A stretch of 64,000 nt of DNA from Flaccisagitta enflata (lineage: Eukaryota; Chaetognatha; Sagittoidea; Aphragmophora), in assembly GCA_965153355.1 (NCBI GenBank), contig OZ231126.1, forward strand, positions 53,196,001-53,260,000. The letters are read 5' to 3'. The notes under the pieces were generated by a model. It worked only from the letters and a program-made list of their open reading frames with translations. It made no database searches and was not told the DNA's origin. Of the stretch, positions 51,586 to 63,204 are shown piece by piece. Numbering within the stretch: the stretch's first letter is position 1; each line of letters opens with the position of its first letter. Both the position numbers and the translations under genes were made by a program.

Positions 51586-53917
51586 CGCGAGAGAAAATAT
51601 CAAAAAGAAAAACACATGGACAGGGAAAGATTGCGCAAAAGTAGGGAGAAAGAATTGGAAAACAAATTTTACATTTTTATTATCTTTTGAGGTGTGCAAA
51701 TTGTCTCACCTCGAAGGGAGAGCTCAATTTTATGAGATGCCCAAGGTCTGGATTTTTTTGCTGCTTGGATTGACTTTCTGTTGGTAACAACAAATGGAGG
51801 CCAAGAAATGAAGCTGTGTTCGTATCCGTCTTCTGAATCAGGTGGCCAGTACCGTGTGGTATCCTCGCTCCAAGTTTGATTGAGAACCAGGATGGTTTTG
51901 ATCTTTCTCTCCCAAACAACGGCCAAAAATTCAGGAATTGCTTTCTTTGAGGGTGATTGAGTGCAAAAGATTTGCTCCTTCTCTGTGAGGGTGTCTGATA
52001 TGGCACCTTTGATAAAATCATCCCCATCTGTAGGGACCATCATATCAAAACAAATCTGGCTAGTTTCTAAATGGGGAATCTTCTCTTTCATGCTTAACTC
52101 CTGTCTCTGCAAGTATTGGTTCATGCCGTCCTCACACATTTTGCGTGCGTGCCTGCTATATCTTGATGGTAACGGATCTAAAGCTTTACTCCCGCAGATT
52201 TCTAAGACATCTTGAATGAAGCTCAATTGCTCTTTGGTTTGGACTCGAGTACCATGCCGACTCGGTCTTCGCGAAGTTGTCTGATTGTGTCAATGATATT
52301 GACCTTTGGACCTTTGGCTTTCATCTCATCGATGAGATTGTAGATTGCGACAAAAGTGCCACTTCTTCCTACGCCATCGCTGCAGTGAACAAGGACAGGA
52401 GATGTTGACTCAAGTGCCTCCTGCCCATCTTCAACATGCTCTTTAACTTCTTGGATGAATGTTGACATGGCTGCTCCTGATTTTGGAATGCCTTGATCTG
52501 TCCAGTCTTTGAAATGAAACTGTCTCACTTTTCTATTGGTGTCTGTGTTGTAACCATCTGAACTTTCTGAATGATGGGTCATGATCAATTCCCTCTTTGT
52601 ATAAGAGGAAAAAATTGACTCTTCCTCAGTAGAAATGGACAACAGCCCATCAGCATCTTGTTCTTTGCCCCATTTTATAGAATTGCTAACATCAGGCCAA
52701 TACTTTTGACACTTTTTGACCTTGTTCTCCACCAGATCAGTCAACATGACAATGACTGTAACTCGTTGCTGGTGAGAAATGAATGTTATTGCAACAATTT
52801 TTTTTCTGTATGTCTTCATTACCGCTGTTCACCTTTCTGTCTGTCTGTCTGTCTTCCTGTTTGTTGGTGTTTGGATCTGTTCTATCCTACTGTCTGGCCA
52901 TCTGCATTTCTGTCTGTCTATCCATATGAATGTCCAACCATCCTTCCATTGATTGTTTGTCCCTCTACCCATCTATTCATCCGTTTGACCAATGACCATC
53001 CATCCCTCTTTCCACCCATAGTAACTGAGTCTAGAATGGTCATGGCGTGCACACGGCTCTCTAACCCACTATGTTGGTTGGTCGGTCAGTTGGTCACCGT
53101 TAGCTTTTTGGCGTTTATAAGCGGTTTTTGCATTACTTCTCCCGCCCCAATGATTTGGTTCACATCTTGATCACAGCCCCTGTCCACCCGCACGCGACTG
53201 GGCTAGCCATGTATATACGGCCATATTATCAGAAGAGCCAATCTATCTCTGTGATCCATGAAATAATCACCTGTAAGATCATGGTCCAGAAGTCGCTAAG
53301 AGAATTTGATTGCGGCCCTTGGGCCACGATGAATCGAGAGTCCTTGTCAGCTGGCTTTGCTTGGTTTACATCTCCGTAACCTCTGACAAATGATGCGTTG
53401 ATGTAGTCATCGGATCCTTTGTTGAGCAGTTTGACGCGGTTGTATTCATACGGAACAGATTCTTGTGACCGGTTCTTTGAGGAATTCCCATGGGCAAGGA
53501 CGCTGTGTTTGTTGATGAGGGAGAGAAGAGTAAGGAGAGAGGAGAGAGGAGAGAGGAGAGGAGAGGAGAGGAGAGGAGAGGAGAGGAGAGGAGAGGAGAG
53601 GAGAGAGAGAGAGTAACATTGTAACAATGATACCTACTAAGGCTATCAGCATATTGGCTTGTAAACAAAATTATTCAAGACATTTTGAGCAGGCCCCATG
53701 CCTAGTCAAGATTTAAATACAAAATTCATTTTGGCTATGCAGCAAGGTTACCTTTGCTGACCCACGGTGGGTTCAAGCTTCAGAAAAAAAGACTCGAGCT
53801 TGCCCATGTTTTCAGGATGAGGAAGCAAAACGGGTCTTTGATCGGTCCCAATTTTTTCATAAATGTCAGGCATTTCAACATCGTTGTTTTTCTTTGCGTT
53901 CTCTGCGTCTGCCACCC
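50838..53917 (-). CDS. Receptor-type protein tyrosine phosphatase, 3' part (tandem D1-D2)
   Basis: Five exons join in phase: 53752-53917, 53271-53502, 51710-52768, 51379-51503, 50838-51059. D1 has YNRVKLLNKGSDDYINASFV, IVAQGPQSNSLSDFW, VTVIVMLTDLVENKVKKC, the acid loop HFKDWTDQGIP and the cysteine loop VHCSDGVGRSGTF. The pTyr loop reads KNRS rather than KNRY, and the WPD loop reads WTD. D2 has PEFLAVVWERKIKTILVLNQ, and its P-loop, IQCEDGVSQSG, lacks the catalytic arginine, so D2 is probably regulatory. Known: RPTPs dephosphorylate tyrosine at the plasma membrane, usually through D1. Odd: an 8-bp insertion (52243-52250) shifts the frame just after REDRVGM. Ectodomain and membrane exons were not found. 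Confident of the family; the exact subtype is unknown. Confidence 0.85.
51164..51355 (+). mobile_element. Decayed HINE-like element in a phosphatase intron
   Basis: AAAGGCCGGATACACAACTT, TGCGCGTGCAGGTAATTATG, ACCAACTGACCGACC, then TTAGTCGTGAAACAAGCGATT. Order preserved, ends eroded. Confidence 0.5.
51379..51503 (-). CDS. Phosphatase exon, D2 middle
   Basis: Acceptor CTCTCTCTGCAG, phase 1; donor AAAATG|GTTATT, phase 0. Reads SNEPPHAMELIEGFGWKNEA and on to VKQAFKM. The intron before it is 205 bp, mostly (CT)n on this strand. Confidence 0.75.
51506..51577 (-). promoter_or_regulatory. (CT)n polypyrimidine tract of the D2 exon
   Basis: A GA microsatellite on the plus strand lies directly before the acceptor of exon 51379-51503 and acts as its pyrimidine tract. 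Confidence 0.75.
51710..52768 (-). CDS. Phosphatase exon, D1 C-terminal half plus D2 start, frameshifted
   Basis: Acceptor ATTTCTCACCAG, phase 0; donor CTTCGAG|GTGAGA, phase 1. It carries the WTD loop and the HCSDGVGRSG signature. The frame then breaks at ACTCGAGT (52243-52250). Past it, the expected VQTKEQLSFIQDVLEICG resumes in another frame. Confidence 0.85.
52830..53030. repeat. CTGTCTGTCC-type degenerate repeat in an intron
   Basis: CTGTCTGTCTGTCTTCC, CATCCATCC-like runs. Intronic. Confidence 0.6.
53035..53224 (-). mobile_element. HINE-like element, CGTGCAC class
   Basis: In reverse: ATGGCGTGCACACGGCTCT, GGTTGGTCGGTCAGTTGG, CCACCCGCACGCGACT, GCTAGCCATGTATATACGGC. Inside an intron of the phosphatase gene. 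Confidence 0.65.
53271..53502 (-). CDS. Phosphatase exon, D1 N-terminal half
   Basis: Acceptor CATCAACAAACACAG, phase 2; donor TTACAG|GTGATT, phase 0. Reads KNRSQESVPYEYNRVKLLNK, DDYINASFVRGY, and FIVAQGPQSNSLSDFWTMIL. Confidence 0.88.
53520..53613. repeat. (GGAGA)n/(GA)n tract
   Basis: A pentanucleotide-type repeat. On the minus strand it supplies a CT-rich tract upstream of exon 53271-53502. Confidence 0.92.
53752..53917 (-). CDS. Phosphatase juxtamembrane exon
   Basis: Acceptor CACTTTTCCAG; donor GCAAAG|GTAACC, phase 2. Reads VADAENAKKNNDVEMPDIYE, then PHPENMGKLESFFLKLEPTV. No membrane segment, so the transmembrane exon must lie further upstream. The acceptor phase (1) also fits the PDZ exon donor at 58036, so a PDZ-containing transcript cannot be excluded. 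Confidence 0.7.
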
Positions 53918-54365
53918 CTGGAAAAGTGCATGGTTAAGTGGGCAAACAACGCACCGTGGCAGTTGATGAAGCATAAATGATTTTGAGATTTCTTTTTTTC
54001 TGAGTAAGTATACGTGTAACTTAGCCCTAGACATGATCTCAGTCATGACACACGCATGGGAGAGTCAGTATATCAAAAATAGTCAAAATTGACATAGCAC
54101 GCTATAGCCCCAAGAAGGACCCTGTGTATCATGTTCGTGGGTTGAAACGCTTCAAATACCTTTGACTCATCATCATGTATGATACCAAGGTCAACCACGG
54201 ACACATGGCGTTGCTGGGTCCAATTCCCTGTTTTTCACTTTAAACAATTTCGACGCAGTTCGACGCACCGACCCAACAAAACCGATATCATTTTTCAGTT
54301 GCTTCAAGGCATTAGTTTGTTGCCACGAATGGCGATCGGTGGCGGTTTTGAAAAACACGCTTTTT

Positions 54366-54432
54366 CACTTTCTAAAATTCACTTTGCTTTGAAATTGGTG
54401 ACTTTCTAAAATTCACTTTGCTTTGAAATCGG
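54366..54432. repeat. 33-bp tandem duplication
   Basis: TTTCTAAAATTCACTTTGCT and TTGAAATTGGTGA are repeated twice. Confidence 0.8.
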
Positions 54433-54807
54433 TGAGAGTGGAAACTTATAAAGGCGGTAAAGCCTCCATCCTATAACTCAATTGAATTAAAATCCAGATT
54501 ACAGCGTCGCTCTCACTATTGGAAGTACAGACTGACATGAACAAGCAAGGATATGCTTTGACCATTCAGCTGTTATGCTCAAAATGTTTGCATTTTTAGC
54601 TCTATATGTTTATAACTCATTCTTTATTCTTGGATAACTCTTTTATAACTCATTCTTTATTCTTCTATAAGTCGGAATAAGCAACAAAGTCGGATCAACA
54701 GACTGATGAGCGAACCGATGAATGAGGCATCAAAAACAAAAAATGGAATAAACAAATGCATGGAAAAAAAAATGGGTGAAAGGTATAGAAAGAAACAGAA
54801 ACGACGA

Positions 54808-55185
54808 ACAAGGCCATGTACACTCTTACCAGTCGCGGACGGGTGGGCAGGGACAGTATAGAAACAAATCAGTCGCATTTCAAAAAAAGTTACGGACCAA
54901 CGGACCAACCGATGGACCAAGGGACCGACGAGGGGCGTGTTTCTGGTGATGACAAGAATCGCGTTTGTTCCCGTGAAACACGATTACAGCGTGAACACAG
55001 ATTCATGGATTTCAACCGTCTGATGAGGGAGTGAGCGGAGTGAGTGAGCGAGCCCATGAATGGAGCGAGCAAGCAAAGCAAGCAGACACTGTAGAGCAAG
55101 TGAGCGTAGTGAGCGGTGCGAGCAAACAAACGTAGCGAGCAACCGAGTGGCCCTTTCAAAACGCGATTGTCACGACTAGAAACAG
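54808..55185 (+). mobile_element. HINE-like element 5' end with GAGCGAGC repeat
   Basis: AACAAGGCCATGTACACTCT, AGTCGCGGACGGGTGGGCAG, ACCAACGGACCAACCGATGG; then a GAGTGAGCGAGC-type repeat as at 27000-27195. The 3' hairpin is not clear. Confidence 0.55.
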
Positions 55186-55321
55186 GCCCACGGCAAGTTC
55201 TAGAGTCCCGTTTCCTCCACGGAAAGAAAGATATGAATGACAGATCGACGGATGGACCGACTCTCACACAACCAAACACGCAAGCCCACACACGCACGGG
55301 CACAAAAACACACACACCCAC

Positions 55322-55338
55322 ACACGCACGGGCGCACC

Positions 55339-55402
<64 letters not shown>
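55322..55402. repeat. (CA)n microsatellite
   Basis: Pure CA tract preceded by degenerate CACACACGCACGGGC. Confidence 0.96.
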
Positions 55403-55404
<2 letters not shown>

Positions 55405-55751
55405 ATCTCGCGAGTGTCCATTTCCAGGGCGATTTTGGGGTGCACCTTATTCACCATAAGATCAATAAAACCGTTAGCATATTGTACTTAATATTGAATC
55501 GAAATACTTTTATGTTCTACAAAACCAAACCTGTGATTTTATTTTAAAAAACATATTTTTAGATTGTAAAAAGAAAGAAATGATATGTGAAATTCCAAGG
55601 TGATTTTGATTTCAGGAGGAAAGAAGACATTTTTGCTTCAGAAATTGTACCGTGAACGTTTTCACAAAAAACAATACATGTGAATTCAATATCTGGAGGT
55701 GGGTGGGATGCAGGACAACATCCCCCTGACAGGACAGAGCAATGGGCTCAG

Positions 55752-56641
55752 GTGGTCGAGGTGGCCTGGGTGAAATATGCTTCGTCAATGCTCGATAACT
55801 ACCACTGTGTAGCTGATTTGGGTGGTTTTAGGTGGTCGAGGTGGCCTGGGTGAAATATGCTTCGTCAATGCTCGATAACTACCACTGTGTAGCTGATTTG
55901 GGTGGTTTTAGGTGGTCGAGGTGGCCTGGGTGAAATATGCTTCGTCAATGCTCGATAACTACCACTGTGTAGCTGATTTGGGTGGTTTTAGGTGGTCGAG
56001 GTGGCCTGGATGAAATATGCTTCATTAATGCTCGATAACTAAACACTGTGTAGCTGATTTGGGTGGTTTTAGGTGGTCGAGGTGGTTTGGGCATATGCTT
56101 CTCGTCAATGCTCGACACCCGCCACTGTGTAGTGTGATTTGGGTGGTTTTAGGTGGTCGAGGTGGCCCTGGGTAGCTATGCTTCGTCATCGTTCGATAAC
56201 TACCACTGTGTAGCTGATTTGGGTGGTTTTAGGTGGTCGAGGCGGCCTGGGTGAAATATGCTTGATCATCGCTTGATAATTACCACTGCAGCTGATTTGG
56301 GTGGTTTTAGGTGGTCGCAGGTGGCCTGGGTGAAATATGCTTGATCGTTGCTCGATAACTACCACTGTGTAGCTGATTTGGGTGGTTTTAGGTGGTCGAG
56401 GTGGCCTGGGTGAAATATGCTTGATCGTTGCTCGATAACTACCACTGTGTAGCTGATTTGGGTGGTTTTAGGTGGTCGAGGTGGCTTGGTGAAATATGCT
56501 TCGACAATGCTCGATAACTACCACTGTGTAGCTGATTTTGGGTGGTTTTAGGTGTCGAGGTGGCCTGGGTGAAATATGCTTCGTCAATGCTCGATAACTA
56601 CCACTGTGTAGCTGATTTGGGTGGTTTTAGGTGGTCGAGGT
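55752..56641. repeat. 80-bp minisatellite, about 11 units
   Basis: The unit includes GGTGGTCGAGGTGGCCTGGG, TGAAATATGCTTCGTCAATG and CTCGATAACTACCACTGTGT. The first units are nearly identical; later ones carry indels. Confidence 0.93.
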
Positions 56642-57399
56642 GTCAACTGACTAGGAGACAGCGTTTGAACAAAGTGAAGCAAGAAATGACAAAAAGAAGT
56701 AGAAACAAATGAAAGCACAGACAGACAGCCAGAAAGGCTGACAGAGGAAAAGGCCGAGCAAAAACTGACAGAAACTACAGAAAGTGAGAAAAGGGAGATA
56801 GACCATCTTCAAAATAAAATGGGTGAGTAAAACCACTGAAGCGCCAAGGAAATTGAAAACAAAAGAGACATTAGGAGAATGAACCAAGCCAACTGCAATA
56901 ATGGAAACAGTAGCAAAAACAGAGCTCAAGGCGATATAGAGACGGATGAAAGACAGTAACGCCAACCACATCGCATACTGCTCATTCAGTAACATACGAC
57001 AACTGATTTTGAATACAACTTGTTTGTAAACCTGCTTGGGGCTCGCAGTTGATTGACAAATGGCTCATCCCCGGTATTATGTCAAGTGGAATAATATCCC
57101 GCACTAAACCTAAACTGAAATAATTGGAAGAGGGCCTTGTGAACCCTAACTGATTTGTTAATACGTGCACCACTCCCAGTTTTCCATAAAGCAGAATCTG
57201 AAGAACACTCTTTCTCAATCTAACCCAAAAATAAACTTCTTGTCAAAAGTAGTTACGGCAATGATTGTAACCTGTATAACCAAAATCTAACAAATTACCC
57301 GACGGCAATATTGTTAAGAGACATTCCCGAGGTCAGGCTTAATATTTAAAACTGACTGGTATTTAAGACTGGATTTCCTACCTGTATTTATCTGAGGGC
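56642..57399. other. Intergenic or intronic sequence with a diverged PDZ-repeat copy
   Basis: At about 57000-57075 the minus strand still resembles the PDZ-derived 60-bp unit (GAGCCATTTGTCAATCAACT). No supported exon. Confidence 0.4.
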
Positions 57400-58234
<835 letters not shown>

Positions 58235-58370
58235 TCATTGGACAGTTTTAAGAAGACTATCGCAAACGCATACTCACAAGAAGAACATAGAACAGAACAA
58301 AAAGGCTACAACAGCCACAGATACAGTACAGCAGTAATACCAACCTATATAAAAACAAATACAACAAAAC

Positions 58371-58372
<2 letters not shown>

Positions 58373-58436
<64 letters not shown>
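58373..58436. repeat. (AAC)n microsatellite
   Basis: About 21 AAC units; another AAC tract lies at 58598-58655. Confidence 0.95.
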
Positions 58437-58437
<1 letters not shown>

Positions 58438-58594
58438 AAAAACAGACAAAACAGCTGCAACAAGCGAGAAGAATTCTAAAAGGATGCAATGAAGAAAACG
58501 ATAGCAAATGTCAGATGGCCTTGCAATGTGAAAAAAAAGTAGAAATGTAGAGATGAAATGTAGATACAATTAGAAATTTTTAAGATCTTTTAAA

Positions 58595-58597
<3 letters not shown>

Positions 58598-58629
<32 letters not shown>

Positions 58630-58655
58630 GCTAGCAACAACAACAACAACAACAA
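58598..58655. repeat. (AAC)n microsatellite, second tract
   Basis: Interrupted once by AGCTAGC. Confidence 0.93.
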
Positions 58656-58935
58656 AAACATCGTTACACTAACGAGCCGGACAACAAGCGCCATTAGCCT
58701 TATTGGTTTTTCCCTGGATTCCTTTTCCAATTTTCCTAATTGCCATTCTATCAAACGATCACTTTGCATTTTCTTCTCGGAATAAACGAATTATTTGTTA
58801 AACGGCAGAAAACGAAATGGGGGAAAGGGGAGGAAAGGAATGGAATAAAAGGGGGATGGGGGAGATGAAATCGGTGCACTCTGGGCTATGGCTTGGGCTG
58901 GGTGGACTCTTTCATGAAAACCACCAAATGTCAAA

Positions 58936-59068
58936 AACAAGGCCAAGTAGGCCAATAGGTGCAACATGTTGATCGTCGAACGAATGCGTTTCCGACCAAC
59001 TGTCCGACCGACCGACCAACCAACCAACCGACGGACACAGCCAGTTATAGAGGTGCTTTGTCGCAAAA
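58936..59068 (+). mobile_element. HINE-like element, AGGTGC class
   Basis: 5' AACAAGGCCAAGTAGGCCAA and AGGTGCAACATGTT; core CCGACCGACCAACC; 3' AGAGGTGCTTTGTCGCAAAA then AAAAA. The hairpin is partly decayed. Sister of the 93-bp copy at 49931-50023. Confidence 0.65.
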
Positions 59069-59149
59069 TTAAAAAAAAAACATCATTTTTCACATATCGA
59101 GGACTGATGCATTACCCCATATTTCAAAAACATTTGACCTCATTTTCCT

Positions 59150-60060
59150 AATTCTTTTAAACAAGGGCGCACAAAATGAAACCTATGTCAAAATGTAGCT
59201 GAATGAAGAATGCTACGGCTCAAGCCCAGTTCTGATTTTCTTGGCCTAAAATGGACAAGTAATATTGTGGATAAAAAAAAAACGGTTATATTCAATTGGA
59301 AGAGAAATGAGCAAAATGAGCTGAATGAGCAAAAAAATGATATTTTTTGATCTCCATATTAAGGAAACTTATTGAACGAAGACAAAAATGTTATCAATTA
59401 AGTTGAAACTTACACACTAAATGTACTATCTAAAAAATAGAAATGTTCCCACACGTTTTGATGCATAGATCCTAAACAATTCAACTAATTTTGAAAAATC
59501 ATTGACCAAACTAAACCCACTAAATTTCCAAGCGATCTGTGTGCAAATGCGTGTCTCTGCTCTCCCAATGAGCTTAGAAATTATTCCAGTTGAATGAAAT
59601 TATTCCTTCGAAAGGATTTCAAAACATGCCATAGTTATCAAATCCAGAAACCAACAACAAAAAAACATACTTCTGGTTGGCCCCAAATCACTTGATGAAA
59701 TTTTTTTACTGTAGTAGGACTAAGGTCTGGAAACTCTTGAGTTCAAATTTTAGCAGTCTAGGCCAACTAAAAGTATGCTGTTCATATATTTTTTTGTGTG
59801 TGTGTTATCCGCCTCAATTTTTCTGGAGGCGTGGTATGTCATCACTTCCAAATGCCACTAGAAGCTTTACAAATTGCTTCCCTGACAAATGGCAGCCATG
59901 ATTTAGCTAGAAGGAGCTCACACCAATAATTGAAAGATTTGTGATTGACTGGTATTGCTTAATGAGTCAATGAATTGATTGAGTTCAGAGGTGGGAACAT
60001 TTCTATTTTTTAGATAGTAAGAGAGTTAAGCAGTATTTTTCACTTGATTTTCTCAAAATT
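59150..60060. other. No gene recognised
   Basis: AT-rich. CACTTTTAGT-like and AATGTTCCCACA motifs recur inverted around 59400-60010, suggesting a decayed foldback repeat. No exon is supported. Confidence 0.4.
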
Positions 60061-60067
60061 CTCTTAT

Positions 60068-60182
60068 TTTGTATTTTGTATTTTGTATTTTGTATTTTGT
60101 ATTTTGTATTTTGTATTTTTATCGAGTTTTGTATTTTGTATTTTGTATTTTAATATTTTGTATTTTGTATTTTAATCGAGTA
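60068..60182. repeat. TATTTTG heptamer repeat
   Basis: About 13 units of TATTTTG with two interruptions (ATCGAGT). Confidence 0.93.
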
Positions 60183-60386
60183 AAAATGAGTCAATATTGG
60201 GTATGAATAATCTCATAACATCTGAAAATATACAGACAAATTTTTTTCACTCTGTATGTGTCAATAGGGACAATGTTATGGAAAAAATTAAATGTTAATC
60301 CCAAATGAGCCACCTAGCGCACATTTCGGTCCACAGTGCGGTGTGGCGACGGGTGAGGTTGAACATTCGAATCGACGACCATTTTC

Positions 60387-60531
60387 AGATACGTCCTCAC
60401 ATGTCTATAAGAGGGTGTGTTTCTACGTATGTCAGTAACGCGAAATTTTCTCTTCTTTTCCTCATCTCTTTTCTTTTATATTATCTTGTATCGACAGAGG
60501 ACGCATCTAATGGATATCTCTTGGCCTTGTT
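60387..60531 (-). mobile_element. HINE-like element, AGATGCGTCC class
   Basis: In reverse: AGATACGTCCTCACATGTCT, ATAAGAGGGTGTG core, GAGGACGCATCT, then CTCTTGGCCTTGTT. Ends pair as in 16910-17699. Confidence 0.7.
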
Positions 60532-60606
60532 TAATCAAAGTCGGAAGAAAGAGAGTCGGAGAAGAAAGAACATGAAGCTAGATGTGTGAATGTTCGTTGT
60601 AATGTA

Positions 60607-61182
60607 GAGTAGACGTCGTCTAGACTTGAAAATGTGGGGGGAATTCATATCAGGAAAACTAATAAATATTAAGAATTGATATTTGGAATATAAACTAACA
60701 AAAGGATGCTTTATTAATGATGGATGCTGGTTGCTATGGAAACACATTTCCATGTATTTCCGCTATAATATCAATATTCTAAGAATTTTTTTGAGAGGGA
60801 ACATTGCTTAAAATCAAATTTGCTACAACTCTCCCACAATATGTTCTGTATGAATACCGCTCGTTTAGCGGTTGCTAGGGAGTATCACAGGGCTGTCACA
60901 CATAGTTACGCTCCCTTACAACGGCTAAAAGAGTGACATTCTTACAGAACATATTGTGGGAAAGTTGCTGCAAATGTGATTTGAAGCAATGTTCCCTAAA
61001 AATTTTCTTAAAATATTGATATCCTAGCGGGAATACATGGAAATGGGTTTCCATAGCAACCAACTCCCATTGTCGATGAAGCATCCTTTTATTAGTTTAT
61101 ATTCCAAATATCATCCCTTTATTTTCATTTGTGCTCTCACTATAAATTTCCCCATATTTCCAAGTCTAAACGACATGTACTG
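60607..61182. mobile_element. Intact foldback MITE (empty-site reference for the giant transposon)
   Basis: 576 bp between TA dinucleotides. Left GAGTAGACGTCGTCTAGACT, right AGTCTAAACGACATGTACTG. The long inverted arms contain AAAGGATGCTTTATTAATGA. Continuous through the position where the copy at 3420/31236 is split. Confidence 0.88.
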
Positions 61183-61239
61183 TAGCTCGAAGCTGGATGT
61201 TTGAAACCAAAAGCCTTAGGGCACGTGTAAGGTGAGGCA

Positions 61240-61600
61240 GGCACAGTGCGGCCAAAACCTAACGCCCGCAGATAAATGCCCTATCTCCACTCCAACCACC
61301 TAATCACCCTGCCCAGCCTACAGTGCAGCCGCAAAACCTAACGCCCGCAGATAAATGCCCTATCTCCACTCCAGCCACCCTAATCACCCCTGCCAGCCTA
61401 CACAGTGCGGCCAAAACCTACAGCCACTTGAATTAAATGCCCTATCTCCCTCCAACCACCTAATCAACCCTGCCAGCCTACACAGTGCGGCCAAACCTAA
61501 CGCCCGCAAGATAAATGCACCCTATCTCCTCCAACCACCCTAATCACCCTGCCAGCCTACAGTGCGGCCAAAACCTAACGCCCGCAGATAAATGCCCTAT
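61240..61600. repeat. 77-bp minisatellite, about 4.5 units
   Basis: Units contain ACAGTGCGGCCAAAACCTAA, CGCCCGCAGATAAATGCCCT and ATCTCCACTCCAACCACCTA, with small indels. Confidence 0.9.
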
Positions 61601-61967
61601 TGCTTCTGGTGTATTAGATTAATAGTGATCTTGCTAAATCCCTCCCACCTCCACAATTCCAATTTTTTAAAATCAAATCATTGGAATCGTTTCCTAAGAC
61701 TTGAGTATTCTTAAGTTATTAATTGTACATGCTCTCTTATTTCATTAACAGTTATATCCAGGAAAATGTCCCTTTTGCAATATGAAGCATTTCATTTGGG
61801 AGAGGATTCTTTGCAGTATAACAGTTTAAATCTATAATCTAAGTTTGAAACTTCAAAACTGCAATATGCAGAACTCAATGAAGCATTTGGATTCAGTCAC
61901 ATCGTTTCACCAAAAAATTCTCTCTGCGTGGAGTTCATCATTTTATCCCTTCCTGTTCATTGTTTTT

Positions 61968-62283
61968 AGTCGCATGCTACGCAACTCGACACCCCGCTTT
62001 GTCCATCCGTCGGTTGATCAGTCGGATCCCTTTTTAGTTGCGGCTTTGTCTGTCCGTCTGTTGGTTGGTCGGTCTGTCTGTAACCATTGAGTCAAAAAGT
62101 GAGACAACGCGCATTTCCGCCCCTGCCCACCCGTCCGCAACTGATGGCTGTGTATCCGGCCTTGTTACTTTTTGGAGTTTTTGGCGTTTGAGCTGCTGCT
62201 TCTTCGCTCTGCCCAGTGACCTACTCAATCACTGCCCCTGCCAACCCACCCGCACGTGGGGTAGCCGTGTATATGGCCTTGTC
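61968..62283 (-). mobile_element. HINE-like element with a second one nested inside
   Basis: Outer: AGTCGCATGCTACGCAACT ... CACCCGCACGTGGGGTAGCC ... GGCCTTGTCC. Inner (about 62036-62166): AGTTGCGGCTTTGTCTG ... CCGTCCGCAACT ... GTGTATCCGGCCTTGTTA. Each pair of ends matches itself, not the other. Confidence 0.7.
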
Positions 62284-62453
62284 CTGAAAACGACCACTTC
62301 TTTTCTGGTTGTGCCCGTCAAATGAGGGAAGATATCAAATGCTATGTGGTAATGTACAAGTCTTTAACTAGTGATACCTAGAATAGTACCACTGTATTTT
62401 TTCTAACAAAGCGCCCCGGGTGCTTTGGGGATTGAAATATGACTTTGCTTTTT

Positions 62454-62740
62454 GGGAAGCGGTTCCGAAGGGGCCGATGACCTATTCTTTCACACAGGAG
62501 AAATTTCTCCTCCTCCTTCTCCTTCTCCTTCTCCGTACCCCCTAGCCTCGCAGGCTCAAATCCCGGCCTTGAGGCACAAATCACCTCGAGGCTCAAATCA
62601 GCCTGAAGGCTCAAATCCCCACTGCCTCAAGGCTCAAAACCCAGCCTAGAGGATCAAATCCTAGCCTCAAGGCTCAAAGCTCAAATCCTGCCTCAAAGCT
62701 CAAATCAGCATAGGTCATCGGCCCCTTCGGGGCCGCTGCC
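62454..62740 (+). mobile_element. GGGGCCGATGACC-type element with 20-bp minisatellite
   Basis: 5' GAAGGGGCCGATGACCTATT; 3' ATAGGTCATCGGCCCC, TTCGGGGCCGCTGCC. 5' GGGGCCGATGACC is the inverse of the 3' arm, followed by a hairpin. Core: CTCCTTCTCC and CTCAAGGCTCAAATCCC repeats. Confidence 0.7.
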
Positions 62741-62744
62741 CCAC

Positions 62745-63200
62745 TAACCACCTCACACCCACATACACTCACATAGGGGCAACGGGTACCGCTGACCATC
62801 TAACGCTTTTGCGACTATTAACCCTCCAATCAGAACCCCCTTTATATTGTAGATGAACTGTCATTCAGTCGATTTTTTCATGAAAGGCTACCAAAATGCT
62901 AAATTTGACTCAAAACCGAGATATTCATTGCAGATATCTGTTTGAAAGTCTTTGAAAATGCCTCATTGTGTTGCATTTTTTCATCATTTTACTCAATATT
63001 TCTGTCCATATTATATTCTGAAAAGTGTAATATTGAGAAAAAGAAAGAGGCAGTTTTGGAGAGGCGTTTGAAAAAATATGGTATGTAATGTATTTACTTA
63101 CTTTTCTTCTGCATATTTTACAAAATCAAATAGTCATAAAAGCGTTAGATGGTCAGCTACCAGCCCACTCCTGCTGGGGTGTGTGGGTGTGTGGTAATTG
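62745..63200. other. AT-rich spacer, no gene recognised
   Basis: TAACGCTTTTGCGACTATTA and CATAAAAGCGTTAGATGGTC (about 62802 and 63138) are inverted relative to each other, suggesting one more foldback element. Confidence 0.45.
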
Positions 63201-63204
63201 GAAA

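Noticed and set aside
52243-52251. GTACTCGAG read as a tiny GT-AG intron
   Set aside because: Nine bases is far too short to splice, and removing nine would not restore the frame.
54060-54250. Minus-strand frame reading HVSVVDLGIIHDDESK upstream of the phosphatase juxtamembrane exon
   Set aside because: No recognised domain and unclear acceptor. It could be an ectodomain exon, but support is too weak to call.
56690-56826. Possible plus-strand coiled-coil exon (STDRQPERLTEEKAEQKLTE) with donor ATGG|GTGAGT
   Set aside because: Purine-rich low-complexity sequence. An in-frame stop lies shortly upstream with no convincing acceptor after it.
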